Below the pieces are notes generated by a model. The model had not been told where the DNA came from. It saw nothing but the letters and a program-made list of their open reading frames with translations, and made no database searches. DNA of 64,000 nt from Lachnobacterium bovis (lineage in GTDB: Bacteria > Bacillota > Clostridia > Lachnospirales > Lachnospiraceae): assembly GCF_900111325.1 (NCBI RefSeq), contig NZ_FOGW01000006.1:1-64000 (forward strand), written 5' to 3'. Position 1 is the first letter of the stretch, and every line of letters begins with the position of its first letter. The translations under genes and the position numbers were made by a program. Shown piece by piece: positions 53,201 through 62,201 of the stretch.

Positions 53201-54789
53201 CAGAAACGGTAAAATCATTTGCAGGTAGAGCAGGATGTGATATGCCAGATAAAAATTGTCCAGTTTGTGGAACACCACTTTCAAAGGATGGATTTGATAT
53301 ACCGTTTGAAACATTCTTAGGTTTTAAGGGAAACAAAGAGCCTGATATTGATTTAAATTTCTCAGGAGAATATCAAAGTAAAGCGCATAAATATACAGAG
53401 ATTATTTTTGGAGAAGGTCAGACCTACAAAGCTGGTACAATTGGTACATTAGCGGAAAAAACAGCATTTGGTTTTGTAAAAAATTATTATGAAGAGCGTG
53501 GAATACATAAAAGAGTATGTGAAATTGAACGAATTGTTCAAGGATGTGTCGGAGTAAGAAGGACAACAGGACAACATCCAGGAGGAATTGTTGTTTTGCC
53601 AATGGGAGAAAAAATATATACTTTTACGCCAATTCAGCATCCAGCAAATGATATGACGGTTGATATCACAACGACACATTTTGATTATCACTCAATTGAT
53701 CATAATTTGCTTAAACTAGATATTCTTGGACACGACGATCCAACTATGATTAGGATGTTGCAGGATTTGACAGGTTTAGATCCAACAGAGATTCCATTAG
53801 ATGATAAGGCAGTTATGTCCCTTTTCCAAAATACGAGCGCTCTTGGTGTGACACCGGAACAGATAAGAGGATGTGATTTAGGAGCATTAGGTATTCCAGA
53901 GTTTGGTACAGATTTTGCGATGGGAATGCTTCGAGATACACAACCCAAAGAATTCTCTGATTTAATTCGTATTTCAGGATTATCACATGGTACCGACGTT
54001 TGGCTAGGAAATGCTCAAACACTGATTCAAGAAGGAAAAGCAACAATTTCAACAGCAATTTGTACTCGTGATGACATAATGACATATTTGATTCAAAAAG
54101 GTTTAGAATCAGAAGAAGCGTTTAAGATAATGGAAGCTGTTCGAAAGGGAAGAATTGCTGGAAAAAAATGTGCAGAATGGGATGAATGGAAACAAGATAT
54201 GATAGATCATGGAGTGCCAGATTGGTATTTGTGGTCATGTGAAAAAATTAAATACATGTTCCCTAAAGCTCATGCCGCTGCGTATGTTATGATGGCGTGG
54301 AGAATTGCTTATTGTAAAGTTTATTATCCACTTGCATATTATGCCGCATATTTTTCTATTAGAGCGACTGCGTTTAATTATGAATTAATGTGTATGGGAC
54401 AAGAAAAACTAGAAAGCTATATGGATGAATATGAAAAAAATTCAGATTTATCTAAAAAAGAACAAGATACGTATAAAGATATGAAAATTGTTCAGGAAAT
54501 GTATGCAAGAGGTTTTGAATTTATGCCAATAGATGTGTATGTGGCTAAACCTAACCGTTTTCAAATAATAGATGGTAAATTGATGCCAGCTTTTGATACA
54601 ATAGATGGCTTAGGCGAAAATGCTGCAATTAATATAGCAGAAGCGTCAAAAAATGGTCCATATTTATCAAAAGATGATTTTAAAGATAGGACAAAAGTTC
54701 CACAAAAAGTGTGTGATAAAATGGCAGAAATGGGGCTCTTAGGTGATATCCCAGAATCTAATCAATTATCATTATTTGATTTCGCATAA
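50245..54789 (+). CDS. polC: DNA polymerase III alpha subunit, Gram-positive PolC type
   Basis: 1514 residues; replicative polymerase with built-in proofreading. The order is an N-terminal region with a low-complexity Asn/Lys/Ser linker (about 190-280), an OB fold, a PHP domain (ELHCHTKMSD, His402/His404), the inserted 3'-5' exonuclease (Asp490-Leu-Glu-Thr-Thr), the PHP remainder, and the C-family polymerase domain. The last contains the four-cysteine CPNC...CPVC zinc site and PDIDLNFSGEYQ. The start is TTG at 50245, 8 bases after GGGGAG; another TTG at 50230 would sit before that site. It begins 3 bases after ispG. Confidence 0.97.
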   Translation: MKKFFDVFPTLKIKDNSVNALMTEADVTKVSANRDNSRIRIYLHSTRLIFKKDIHLIENEIKKQLFPKNNIEVNIIESFTLSSQYNAQKLFEIYKESIYDELSEYSILEGNLLRKADVSFTDEKHMTLVLEETIIAKTRKDEIINFLEKVICERCGFDLIINPSYKHPKESKYRINSEKQIQEEVAHIVERTNIASNKNKDSDIEKGNNNNQNIITKNDNTKVESHNGAKADASTSSTSKKQETVTKNSSTANAQKTKFAKGENKRFERYKKSNNPDVVYGRDFDEESISIEKLDQPIGEVVVRGKILSVETREIRNEKNIVILKITDFTDSIAVKAFVRNDQLDDLLSYIKKGAFIKVKGNAALDKYDNDVAITNIIGIKKLNDFTVERVDTAPEKRVELHCHTKMSDMDGVTDVKDLVKRAMKWGHKAIAITDHGDVQAFPDANHAVEGCDTDFKVIYGVEAYLVDDTKDIIVDSKNQTLDETYVVFDLETTGFSPENNKIIEIGAVKVENGKIIDRFSTFVNPKEPIPFRIEELTSINDSMVVNADVIEGVLPRFLDFCGDAIMVAHNADFDMSFIKHNCKLQNIEFNPTIIDTVALARMLIPTLNRFKLDTVAKAVGVSLDHHHRAVDDAECTAEIFVKFIEMLKNRDLDTLDKVNKAGTSSIETIRKMPTYHAIILATCDQGRTNLYKLVSDSNVIYYHKRPRIPKSEFIKYRDGLLIGSACEAGELFKAIVGGRPNEEIARLVNFYDYLEVQPIGNNHFMLEDEKYPAETEEDLRNYNRRIVKLGEEFNKLVVATCDVHFMDPEDEVYRRIIMAGKGFKDADNQPPLYLHTTEEMLNEFSYLGSQKAEEIVITNPNKIADMCEKISPVRPDKCPPVIENSDQMLRDICYNKAHKMYGENLPPVVKERLDRELNSIISNGYAVMYIIAQKLVWKSNEDGYLVGSRGSVGSSFVATMSGVTEVNPIHAHYVCPNCKYSDFDSETVKSFAGRAGCDMPDKNCPVCGTPLSKDGFDIPFETFLGFKGNKEPDIDLNFSGEYQSKAHKYTEIIFGEGQTYKAGTIGTLAEKTAFGFVKNYYEERGIHKRVCEIERIVQGCVGVRRTTGQHPGGIVVLPMGEKIYTFTPIQHPANDMTVDITTTHFDYHSIDHNLLKLDILGHDDPTMIRMLQDLTGLDPTEIPLDDKAVMSLFQNTSALGVTPEQIRGCDLGALGIPEFGTDFAMGMLRDTQPKEFSDLIRISGLSHGTDVWLGNAQTLIQEGKATISTAICTRDDIMTYLIQKGLESEEAFKIMEAVRKGRIAGKKCAEWDEWKQDMIDHGVPDWYLWSCEKIKYMFPKAHAAAYVMMAWRIAYCKVYYPLAYYAAYFSIRATAFNYELMCMGQEKLESYMDEYEKNSDLSKKEQDTYKDMKIVQEMYARGFEFMPIDVYVAKPNRFQIIDGKLMPAFDTIDGLGENAAINIAEASKNGPYLSKDDFKDRTKVPQKVCDKMAEMGLLGDIPESNQLSLFDFA

Positions 54790-54852
54790 AATAAAAACAT
54801 TAAAACAATATAAAAACAGAAAAGTATTAATGAATTAATATGTTAAAATATT

Positions 54853-54908
54853 AAATCGCAAGGTAATGTTTCCTTTATTAGGTTGACATCAACTTGCGAT
54901 TTTTTATT
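54853..54908. terminator. Bidirectional terminator between polC and the DUF5050 gene
   Basis: A 10-bp stem, 54853-54862 with 54893-54902, with Ts after it on the plus strand and a shorter T-rich stretch on the minus side. It serves convergent genes. Confidence 0.8.
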
Positions 54909-55930
54909 TATTTACTTAAGAAAATTTTGAAGTTTTCAGGTGCATTAACAGGTGCATAGTAAACTTCTTTAGATGAATAATCGGTAAAGAAATAGTATTT
55001 TGAAGTTATGTGTATGTTCTTAAAAATACCCATTTTTATTTCGTGAGGTTCTTCATTTTTGGTCAAATCCTTATAGTATAATCCAGGATGAGATGCATCA
55101 TTTTTTTGGTAAATTACAAGTGTATCACTTACATTATAGCAATCGACACGATCTTTTATAATTGTTTTAGGTTTTCCACCAGGAGTTGCTTTAACTAAAG
55201 AATATTTATTATCAACGTCCATGTAATAAATATTTGAATTTTTGTCAACTATTGGTCGGTAACAATTACAATTGTAATAAAGTGTAGAAGTATCGGTGTT
55301 TGTACTGAATTTATATAAATCTCCATTTTTTTCAGTATTGTTATAATAAAACGCTTCCTCTCTTGCACTACAAGTAAAAATATATGTTGGCATTACCTGT
55401 TGTCTATTTGTACCATCAATGCAAACTTTGTAAAGGGAAGTTGCATTTTCATCATCGTAGTGTAAATAATAAATGTAATTACCTAGCAAAGAAGCATAAA
55501 TACAGGGATCTTTGTCTAAAATTAAGGCTTTACTCGGTTTTACTTTATCGATTCGACAAAGGCTGTTGTTATTATATGAAAAGAAAGAATAATCATTATC
55601 CGACTTGGTGTTATTTCTTACGTAATAGAGGTAATTGCTGTCTGCGTTTATGTACATAATTGTATCATCATTTATTTTTTCAGGATTAGTTAAATCGGAA
55701 TTCATTTTGTACAATTTAAATTCGTCACGAGGATTCGCAAAATAAATTACACCATCGGATTCGCAAAAAAGACCTGCATTATATAAATTTCCACCGGTAT
55801 TTCCGTTTACAAAAGAAGTATTCATTTTTGTGATTTTCTTTTTTCGTGTATTAAAAAACGCAAAAAGACAGATTCCAACGATAATAATTAAAATAACCAA
55901 TCCGATTATAGTTTTTATCTTTTTTTTCAT
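54908..55930 (-). CDS. Membrane-anchored DUF5050-type propeller protein
   Basis: 340 residues. One N-terminal transmembrane anchor (IIGLVILIIIVGICLFAFF) is followed by an extracellular domain that starts GNTGGNLYNAGLFCESDGVIYFANPRDEFKLYKMN. Repeats of about 45 residues contain YYV/IYY plus Lys-Met/Arg-Ile-Asp turns, a DUF5050/LDL-receptor-like beta-propeller layout. The function is unknown; it is common in Clostridia and possibly acts in envelope sensing. A good GGAGG precedes the ATG. It is the only minus-strand gene between 3390 and the window end. Confidence 0.8.
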   Translation of the reverse strand: MKKKIKTIIGLVILIIIVGICLFAFFNTRKKKITKMNTSFVNGNTGGNLYNAGLFCESDGVIYFANPRDEFKLYKMNSDLTNPEKINDDTIMYINADSNYLYYVRNNTKSDNDYSFFSYNNNSLCRIDKVKPSKALILDKDPCIYASLLGNYIYYLHYDDENATSLYKVCIDGTNRQQVMPTYIFTCSAREEAFYYNNTEKNGDLYKFSTNTDTSTLYYNCNCYRPIVDKNSNIYYMDVDNKYSLVKATPGGKPKTIIKDRVDCYNVSDTLVIYQKNDASHPGLYYKDLTKNEEPHEIKMGIFKNIHITSKYYFFTDYSSKEVYYAPVNAPENFKIFLSK

Positions 55931-56016
55931 AGTAGGGTACCTCCTAAAAGGAATATAAAAAATAATAACTTGTAAATAACTTAATAATGTAATATTATTT
56001 TAGATATAAGATGGGG

Positions 56017-56036
56017 TTAGTGTAACGAAACACTAA
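56017..56036. promoter_or_regulatory. Palindrome between the DUF5050 gene and pheA
   Basis: TTAGTGT (56017-56023) and ACACTAA (56030-56036) around AACGAA. It lies 45 bases before pheA and 87 before the divergent start. It may be an operator or a leader hairpin; there is no T run. Confidence 0.45.
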
Positions 56037-56080
56037 ACTCTATTACTATTTCGAAAAATATAAAAAAGGACTTTAGTATA

Positions 56081-57214
56081 ATGAAAGAAGATTTAATAAA
56101 AATAAGAAATGAAATTGATGAAATTGATAGTAAAATAGTGGAGTTATACGAAGCAAGAATGAGGATGTCAGAACGAGTTGCTAAGTATAAAATAGAAAAT
56201 CATAAGCCAGTTTTAGACAAAGAACGAGAAAAAATCAAATTGCAAAAAGTTGGTGATTTAGCGTCGTCTGAATATACCAAAAATTGCATAATAGATTTAT
56301 ATAAGCAGATTATGTCGATGAGTCGTGAAAGACAATATCAATTATTAACGGAAAAAGGACAGATTCAAAAACCAAATTTTAAAGCTCTTGATGAATTAGA
56401 TTTTAGTAATTCAAAAATTGTTTTTCAAGGTGTTTCGGGAGCTTATACTGAACTTGCAATGAAAGAATATTTTGGCGAAAATTGTGATAATTTTCATGTT
56501 AATACATGGAAGGAAGCTATGGAAGCACTAAAAAATAACGAAGCGGATTATGCTGTTTTTCCATATGAAAATTCAAGTGCTGGAATTGTAGCAGAAAATT
56601 TTGATTTATTAGTTGAGTATGATAATTTTATTGTGGGTGAGCAAATTATTAAGATAGAACATTCTTTATTAGGAAAAAAGGGTTCTAAAATAGAACAAAT
56701 TAAAAAGATTTATTCACATCCACAAGCATTTATGCAATGTCAAAATTTTGTGGATTCACATAAAAATTTGAATAAGATTTCAATGAAGAATACAGCAATG
56801 GCAGCTAGGAAAATTAAAGAAGATGATGATTATACGCAAGCGGCTATAGCAAGTAAATCGTCAGCTGAAATATATGATTTAGATATTTTGCAAGAGTCAA
56901 TTCAAGACAATAAAGAGAACTATACTAAGTTTATAATTGTTACAAACCAAAAAATATATAGTAAAAATGCAAAAAAAATTAGTGTTTGTTTTGAAGCACC
57001 ACATGAAAGTGGTTCCTTATATCATATGCTTTCACATATTATTTACAATAATTTGAATATGAACATGATTCAATCAAGACCAATAAAAGAAAAAAATTGG
57101 AAGTATAGATTTTTTGTTGATTTTGAAGGAAATTTAGATGATTCAGCTGTAATAAATGCTTTGGTTGCATTAAAAGAGGATGCGGTTTCATTTAGAATTC
57201 TTGGTAATTATTAA
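56081..57214 (+). CDS. pheA: Bifunctional chorismate mutase / prephenate dehydratase (P-protein)
   Basis: 377 residues; two steps of phenylalanine synthesis. AroQ mutase at 1-88 (IRNEIDEIDSKIVELYEARMRMSERVAKYK). Dehydratase at about 107-290 (FQGVSGAYTELAMKEYF, FPYENSSAGIVAENFDLL, HSLLGKKGS), with the catalytic Thr282 in NYTKF; Lys replaces the usual Arg next to it. A C-terminal ACT domain (about 298-377) has GSLYHMLSH and QSRP, the Phe-feedback site. With trpGE it is one of two chorismate-using enzymes in this window. Confidence 0.95.
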   Translation: MKEDLIKIRNEIDEIDSKIVELYEARMRMSERVAKYKIENHKPVLDKEREKIKLQKVGDLASSEYTKNCIIDLYKQIMSMSRERQYQLLTEKGQIQKPNFKALDELDFSNSKIVFQGVSGAYTELAMKEYFGENCDNFHVNTWKEAMEALKNNEADYAVFPYENSSAGIVAENFDLLVEYDNFIVGEQIIKIEHSLLGKKGSKIEQIKKIYSHPQAFMQCQNFVDSHKNLNKISMKNTAMAARKIKEDDDYTQAAIASKSSAEIYDLDILQESIQDNKENYTKFIIVTNQKIYSKNAKKISVCFEAPHESGSLYHMLSHIIYNNLNMNMIQSRPIKEKNWKYRFFVDFEGNLDDSAVINALVALKEDAVSFRILGNY

Positions 57215-57335
57215 ATATTAATTTTTGGGTGATTTTCTTACTATTTTTTTATAAATTTATAGAACTTTAGCTAGAGATTAGCTATAATTAAATTAAGACA
57301 TCTTTTTATTTTAATGAAGAAATGAGGTGCATAGT

Positions 57336-58874
57336 TTGGACATTCATACATTTGCAGCAATTTATATTGGTTCATACGAAATAAGTCTTAACATATATGA
57401 AATTTCATATAAAAAGAGAATAAAAAAGATTGATAATATCCGTTATCATATAGAATTAGGCAAAGAAGCTTTTTCGAAAAAACGTCTAGGATATGAGGCG
57501 GTTGAAGAACTATGCTCTAAATTATCTGATTTTTCAAAGATAATTAATGGATATAAAGTAGACGAGTATGAAATTTATGCGTCTGCAGTTTTAAGAGAAG
57601 TAACAAATGCTACGTTTGTGCTGAACCAAATTTACTTACGTACAGGCTTTTCGATAAAAGTCATCAATAATTCTGAACATAGATTTATTAGCTATAAATC
57701 TGTTGCAGGTCGGGCAGGGTTTGATAAGATAATTAAAGATTCGGCAGCAGTTGTTGATATAGGAGGCTCAGGTACACAGGTTACATTATTTAGAGACGGC
57801 GAATTAGTCACGACACAACACATTGGTTTAGGAACGATGAAAATAAGAACGTTACTAGATAATAGAGGTATTACGTATTCTTCATATTGTAAACAGATGG
57901 AAGAATATATTATTAAGAAATTAGAAACTTTTACATCACTTTATGAATGTATAGTCGAAAATATTGTTATTATGGGAGATTATGCAACTGAAGTTATTAG
58001 AAAAGTTGATAAGAATAATAAAGAAAATGTTGTAAAAACAGAAAAATTTGTTAAATATATTTCGAAAATTCAAAAAAAAACAGTTGAGGAAATTTCTAAG
58101 GAGCTAAATCTAGCAAATGAAAGTGATCCTTTTGTTTTGCCTGCAATTTTGTTGTTTAAGAATCTTGCATTATCAGTTAAATCTAAAGAGGTTTATGTTC
58201 CTGGAGCTAATATAAATGATGGTATAGCATATAACTATGCTGAAAAAAATAAATTAATTAAGGTGACACATGATTTTGAAAAAGATATCTTATCTACAGC
58301 AAAAGAGTTATCTAGAAGATATAATAGTTATTCGCCACATATAGATGCACTTTGTAAATTGTCGGTTAAGATATTTGATACAATGAAGAAAAATCATGGT
58401 TTAGGAAAAAGAGAAAGATTACTATTACAAGTTTCGGCCATATTGCATGATTGTGGAAAATACATAAGTTTGTTAAATTCTCCACAGTGTGCATATTATA
58501 TTGTTATGTCTTCGGAAATTATGGGATTAACTCATCTTGAAAGAAAAATCGTTGCGTTAACAATACTATATAATACGTATCAGCTAAATGAGTTCGAGTA
58601 CTTGTCTCAAAAATTAGATCATGATGCATATCTTGTTGTAGCAAAATTATCTGCAATTTTAAGAGTTGCTAATGCATTAGATCAAAGCCACAAACAAAAA
58701 TTTTCTAATATAAAAATTTCTATTAAGGAAAGAGAATTAATTATAAAAGTCGAAAGTTTTGAAGATATTTCGTTAGAACAAACATTATTTGATGATAAGA
58801 CGGAATATTTTGAAAATGTATTTAGTTTAAAACCTATTTTAAAAGAAAAGAGAGTCTATTTAGAAGAAGATTAG
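57336..58874 (+). CDS. ppx: Exopolyphosphatase Ppx/GppA family with C-terminal HD domain
   Basis: 512 residues. An actin-like ASKHA phosphatase (YIGSYEISLNIYEI; EHRFISYKSVAG; AVVDIGGSGTQVTLF) occupies about 1-300 and an HD domain (LQVSAILHDCGKYISL) about 310-512. It removes terminal phosphates from polyphosphate and/or pppGpp. I choose TTG at 57336: the only ribosome binding site, GAGGTG (57325-57330), overlaps the alternative GTG at 57327. The glycine-rich phosphate loop usually reads D-x-G-S-N-S; here the first Asp is lost (YIGSYE). ppk follows after 10 bases. Confidence 0.9.
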   Translation: MDIHTFAAIYIGSYEISLNIYEISYKKRIKKIDNIRYHIELGKEAFSKKRLGYEAVEELCSKLSDFSKIINGYKVDEYEIYASAVLREVTNATFVLNQIYLRTGFSIKVINNSEHRFISYKSVAGRAGFDKIIKDSAAVVDIGGSGTQVTLFRDGELVTTQHIGLGTMKIRTLLDNRGITYSSYCKQMEEYIIKKLETFTSLYECIVENIVIMGDYATEVIRKVDKNNKENVVKTEKFVKYISKIQKKTVEEISKELNLANESDPFVLPAILLFKNLALSVKSKEVYVPGANINDGIAYNYAEKNKLIKVTHDFEKDILSTAKELSRRYNSYSPHIDALCKLSVKIFDTMKKNHGLGKRERLLLQVSAILHDCGKYISLLNSPQCAYYIVMSSEIMGLTHLERKIVALTILYNTYQLNEFEYLSQKLDHDAYLVVAKLSAILRVANALDQSHKQKFSNIKISIKERELIIKVESFEDISLEQTLFDDKTEYFENVFSLKPILKEKRVYLEED

Positions 58875-58884
58875 GAGGTGTGAT

Positions 58885-60999
58885 ATGGAAAAAATCAACT
58901 TTGATAATACACAATATTATGAAAATAGAGAACTTAGCTGGATAAAATTTGATAAAAGAGTTTTAGAAGAAGCTCGTGATAAAAGCATTCCTCTATTAGA
59001 AAGATTGAAATTTTTAAGTATTACATCATCTAATTTAGATGAATTTTATATGGTTCGAGTGGCATCTTTAAAAGATATGGTTAATGCTGAATATCGCAAA
59101 AAAGATATAGCTGGGATGACTGCAACAGAACAGTTAGATGCCATAAATAAGGCAACGAGAGAATTTGCTAAGGCCCAGTATTCAACATTTACAAACTCGT
59201 TAGTACCTTTATTAAAATCAAATAAGATTAATCTAATCAACGAGCATGAAAAATTAAACGAGGCTCAAAAGGAATTCGTTGATATTTATTTTATGGATAA
59301 TGTGTATCCTGTTTTAACACCAATGGCAGTGGATGCGTCAAGACCATTTCCATTGATAAGAAACAAGACTTTAAATATTGCAGCACTTTTAAAAAGTAAT
59401 AAAGAAAAAGAAGAGGCTATGTTTGCAACAGTTCAAGTTCCTGGAGGACTTAATAGATTAGTTACAATTCCGAATGAAGATGGTGATGAAAGAACTTTTA
59501 TATTGTTAGAGCAAATAATAGAAAGAAATCTTGATAAATTATTTTCTAATTATAAAATTTTGTGTGCATATCCTTATCGAGTAATGAGAAATGCAGATTT
59601 TACAATTGATGAGGATGAAGCTTCTGATTTGTTACTAGAAATTCAAAATAAGTTAAAACTAAGACAATGGGGAGAGGCTATTAGACTTGAAGTTGAAAAT
59701 AAAATAGATGATAAGTTGTTAGGAATATTAAGAAAAGAGCTAAAACTTGATAACGAAGAAATATTTAAAATACCAGGACCTATAGATCTTACAGTTTTGT
59801 CTAAGTTGTATGATATAAAGGGGTATGATAATTTAAAATATGAAAAATATATTCCACAACAGGTATTAGAAATGAAAAATGATAAAAATATTTTTGCAAA
59901 TATTAGGGAAGGTGATATTTTAATTCATCATCCATATCAATCTTTTCAACCTGTTGTAGATTTTATTAGACAAGCAGCAGCAGATCCTAAGGTTTTAGCA
60001 ATTAAACAGACACTTTATAGAGTAAGTGGTAATTCTCCGATTATAACATATCTTGCTCAAGCGGCTGAAAATGGAAAGCAGGTTACAGTTTTAGTAGAAT
60101 TAAAAGCACGTTTTGATGAAGAACATAATATTGTATGGGCCAAAAAATTAGAACGAGCAGGTTGCCATGTTATATATGGTCTAGTAGGGTTGAAAACACA
60201 TAGTAAAATAGCATTAGTTGTTCGAAGAGAAGAAGAAGGTATACGACGTTACGTGCATTTAGGAACAGGCAATTATAACGATTCTACAGCTAAGGTGTAT
60301 ACAGATTGTGGTATTTTTACATGTAAGGAATCTATAGGAGAGGATGCAACAGCAGTATTTAACATGCTCTCAGGATACTCTGAACCATTATCTTGGAACG
60401 AGCTGGTTTTAGCACCATATTGGCTGAGAAATAAATTTTTGTATCTTATAAAACGTGAGATAAATAATGTGAAAAATGGCTTAGAAGGTCATATAATTGC
60501 AAAAATGAATTCACTTTGCGACAAAGAAATCATAAAAACTTTATATATGGCATCGGCTGCGGGTGTAAAAATAGATCTTATAGTTAGAGGAATATGTTGT
60601 CTCAAAGTTGGTATTCCAGGTGTTAGCGATAATATTACAGTCCGTTCTATAGTGGGAAATTTCCTTGAACATAGTAGAATTTTTTATTTTTTCAATGGAG
60701 GAGAGGAAGATATATTTATGGGAAGCGCGGATTGGATGCCAAGAAACCTCGATAGGAGGGTTGAAATTGTATTTCCAGTTATTGATTCTGAATTAAAAGA
60801 AAGAGTCAAACATATTTTGAACATAGAATTAATGGATAATGTAAAAGCAAAAGTATTATTACCTAATGGGGAATATGTCAAAGTAAATAGGAGAGGGAGA
60901 AAAGCTGTTAATTCTCAAATTACTTTTTGTAAAGAAGCAAAAAGCTTAGTAAAAAAAGACTCATTATCGGTTGGGCGTGTATTTATTCCGACTGAATGA
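58885..60999 (+). CDS. ppk: Polyphosphate kinase 1
   Basis: 704 residues; makes polyphosphate from ATP at the membrane. NRELSWIKFDKRVLEEA start, LDEFYMVRVASLK, ELKARFDEEHNIVWAKKLERAG, and the two catalytic histidine segments GLKTHSKIALV and VHLGTGNYNDSTAKVYTD. The RBS GGAGGTG follows the ppx stop at once, so synthesis and breakdown of polyphosphate share one transcript. Confidence 0.97.
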   Translation: MEKINFDNTQYYENRELSWIKFDKRVLEEARDKSIPLLERLKFLSITSSNLDEFYMVRVASLKDMVNAEYRKKDIAGMTATEQLDAINKATREFAKAQYSTFTNSLVPLLKSNKINLINEHEKLNEAQKEFVDIYFMDNVYPVLTPMAVDASRPFPLIRNKTLNIAALLKSNKEKEEAMFATVQVPGGLNRLVTIPNEDGDERTFILLEQIIERNLDKLFSNYKILCAYPYRVMRNADFTIDEDEASDLLLEIQNKLKLRQWGEAIRLEVENKIDDKLLGILRKELKLDNEEIFKIPGPIDLTVLSKLYDIKGYDNLKYEKYIPQQVLEMKNDKNIFANIREGDILIHHPYQSFQPVVDFIRQAAADPKVLAIKQTLYRVSGNSPIITYLAQAAENGKQVTVLVELKARFDEEHNIVWAKKLERAGCHVIYGLVGLKTHSKIALVVRREEEGIRRYVHLGTGNYNDSTAKVYTDCGIFTCKESIGEDATAVFNMLSGYSEPLSWNELVLAPYWLRNKFLYLIKREINNVKNGLEGHIIAKMNSLCDKEIIKTLYMASAAGVKIDLIVRGICCLKVGIPGVSDNITVRSIVGNFLEHSRIFYFFNGGEEDIFMGSADWMPRNLDRRVEIVFPVIDSELKERVKHILNIELMDNVKAKVLLPNGEYVKVNRRGRKAVNSQITFCKEAKSLVKKDSLSVGRVFIPTE

Positions 61000-61050
61000 T
61001 ATACATGTAACTTTATAGACTAAATAACTTACTAAAATGGGGGAAGAACT

Positions 61051-61887
61051 ATGAGAAAGATTTTATTTTCAGATTTAGACGGAACGCTTTTATGTGATGA
61101 CAAAACAATTTCAGAAGTCAATCGACAAGCAATTCAAAGAATGTTAGATGAGGGGCATTATTTTGTTATTTGTACGGGAAGAGCAATTGAAAGCGGTAGA
61201 AATGTAGCAACGGATTTAGGTCTTAATCAACCTGGATGTTTTATGATTTGTTATAACGGTGCAATTGTATATGATTTGGCAGCTGATAAAATTATCGATG
61301 AACATAGTATTCCAGTGGAGGATGTTTTTAGATTATTTGATGCTGCAAAAGAAGCCGGAATTCATGTCCAGACATACCAGGGAAATGACATAATAGCTCT
61401 TGAGCATACTAAGGATTTAGATTTATATGCAGAAAAAAGTGGTATGGCTTATTCTATAAAAAATGATATTGTTTCGGCAATTTCTAAAGAGCCTAGAAAG
61501 GTACTACTTGCTGATTTTGATCATACTGGTAAATTAGAAAAATTTAGAGAAGATAATTACGATTGGACAAGTTTGCATATGAATAGTTTCTTCTCTTGTA
61601 AAGAATATTTAGAGTACTGCCCAAAGAATATTACAAAAGGATCAGGAATCAAAGTTTTATGCAATTTCCTAAACGTTCCTTTAAAGGATACGGTTGCTGT
61701 AGGAGATGAGAGAAATGATATTCCAATGCTTTTGACAGCAGGTTGTGGAATTGCAATGGCAAATGCTTTTGATGATGTGTTAGTTATTGCTGATTCTATC
61801 ACAGAAAATGATAATAACAATGATGCGATTGCTGAAGTAATTGAAAAATATATTTTTCAAGATGCAAAGATAGGAGCAAATGCTTAA
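61051..61887 (+). CDS. Cof-type HAD-IIB phosphatase
   Basis: 278 residues. Asp8-Leu-Asp10-Gly-Thr nucleophile motif, CTGRA, a C2B cap, ITKGSGIK with the motif III lysine, and GDERNDIPM (218-226). It belongs to the same class as 36680-37468 but is only distantly similar. Substrate unknown. It follows ppk after 51 bases and may share its transcript. Confidence 0.88.
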   Translation: MRKILFSDLDGTLLCDDKTISEVNRQAIQRMLDEGHYFVICTGRAIESGRNVATDLGLNQPGCFMICYNGAIVYDLAADKIIDEHSIPVEDVFRLFDAAKEAGIHVQTYQGNDIIALEHTKDLDLYAEKSGMAYSIKNDIVSAISKEPRKVLLADFDHTGKLEKFREDNYDWTSLHMNSFFSCKEYLEYCPKNITKGSGIKVLCNFLNVPLKDTVAVGDERNDIPMLLTAGCGIAMANAFDDVLVIADSITENDNNNDAIAEVIEKYIFQDAKIGANA

Positions 61888-62021
61888 AAGTTTTTTGATG
61901 TGTAGAGATAGAAATGAATGTTTAAAATTTGTAATATTATCTTGACACGATATTTTTTTATGATATAATATCAATTGTATTATTAGTACAAATAAAACAT
62001 GAAAAAATATGTATTAAAGTG

Positions 62022-62050
62022 TTGACAAAACATTAAATATATGTTATCGT
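62022..62050 (+). promoter_or_regulatory. Promoter of infC-rpmI-rplT
   Basis: TTGACA (62022-62027), 17 bp, TATCGT (62045-62050). The leader is about 145 nt. The 61888-62021 spacer upstream shows nothing else clear, except TTGACA at 61941 with TATAAT at 61964, a second possible promoter. Confidence 0.7.
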
Positions 62051-62056
62051 ATACGA

Positions 62057-62187
62057 GTTGTTAGAAAAACAAGTAGAGTATCCACTCTCACCTAAGCATG
62101 ATTAGATGACTTAGAGTTAATATTTCAAACATCGATTATGTTGTGGAATTACTGTAGTGGATAGTCTTTCTATCCACTATTTTTTTT
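62057..62187 (+). ncRNA. L20-type attenuator leader of infC-rpmI-rplT
   Basis: The terminator is a perfect 10-bp stem, 62155-62164 with 62170-62179, a 5-nt loop and eight Ts (62180-62187). The T run touches the Shine-Dalgarno (62188). Upstream, TATCCACT (62079-62086) repeats the terminator's right arm. It can pair with AGTGGATA (62156-62163), making an antiterminator. This is the logic of the B. subtilis L20 leader, in which L20 binding favours termination. The middle part (CCTAAG...CTTAG) can form its own hairpin. Confidence 0.85.
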
Positions 62188-62201
62188 GGAGGTGCAAAAC
62201 C

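Noticed and set aside
61557..61974. Minus-strand frames at the end of the HAD phosphatase gene
   Set aside because: Antisense shadows without ribosome binding sites, rich in Ile/Ser/Phe as expected from AT-rich reverse frames.
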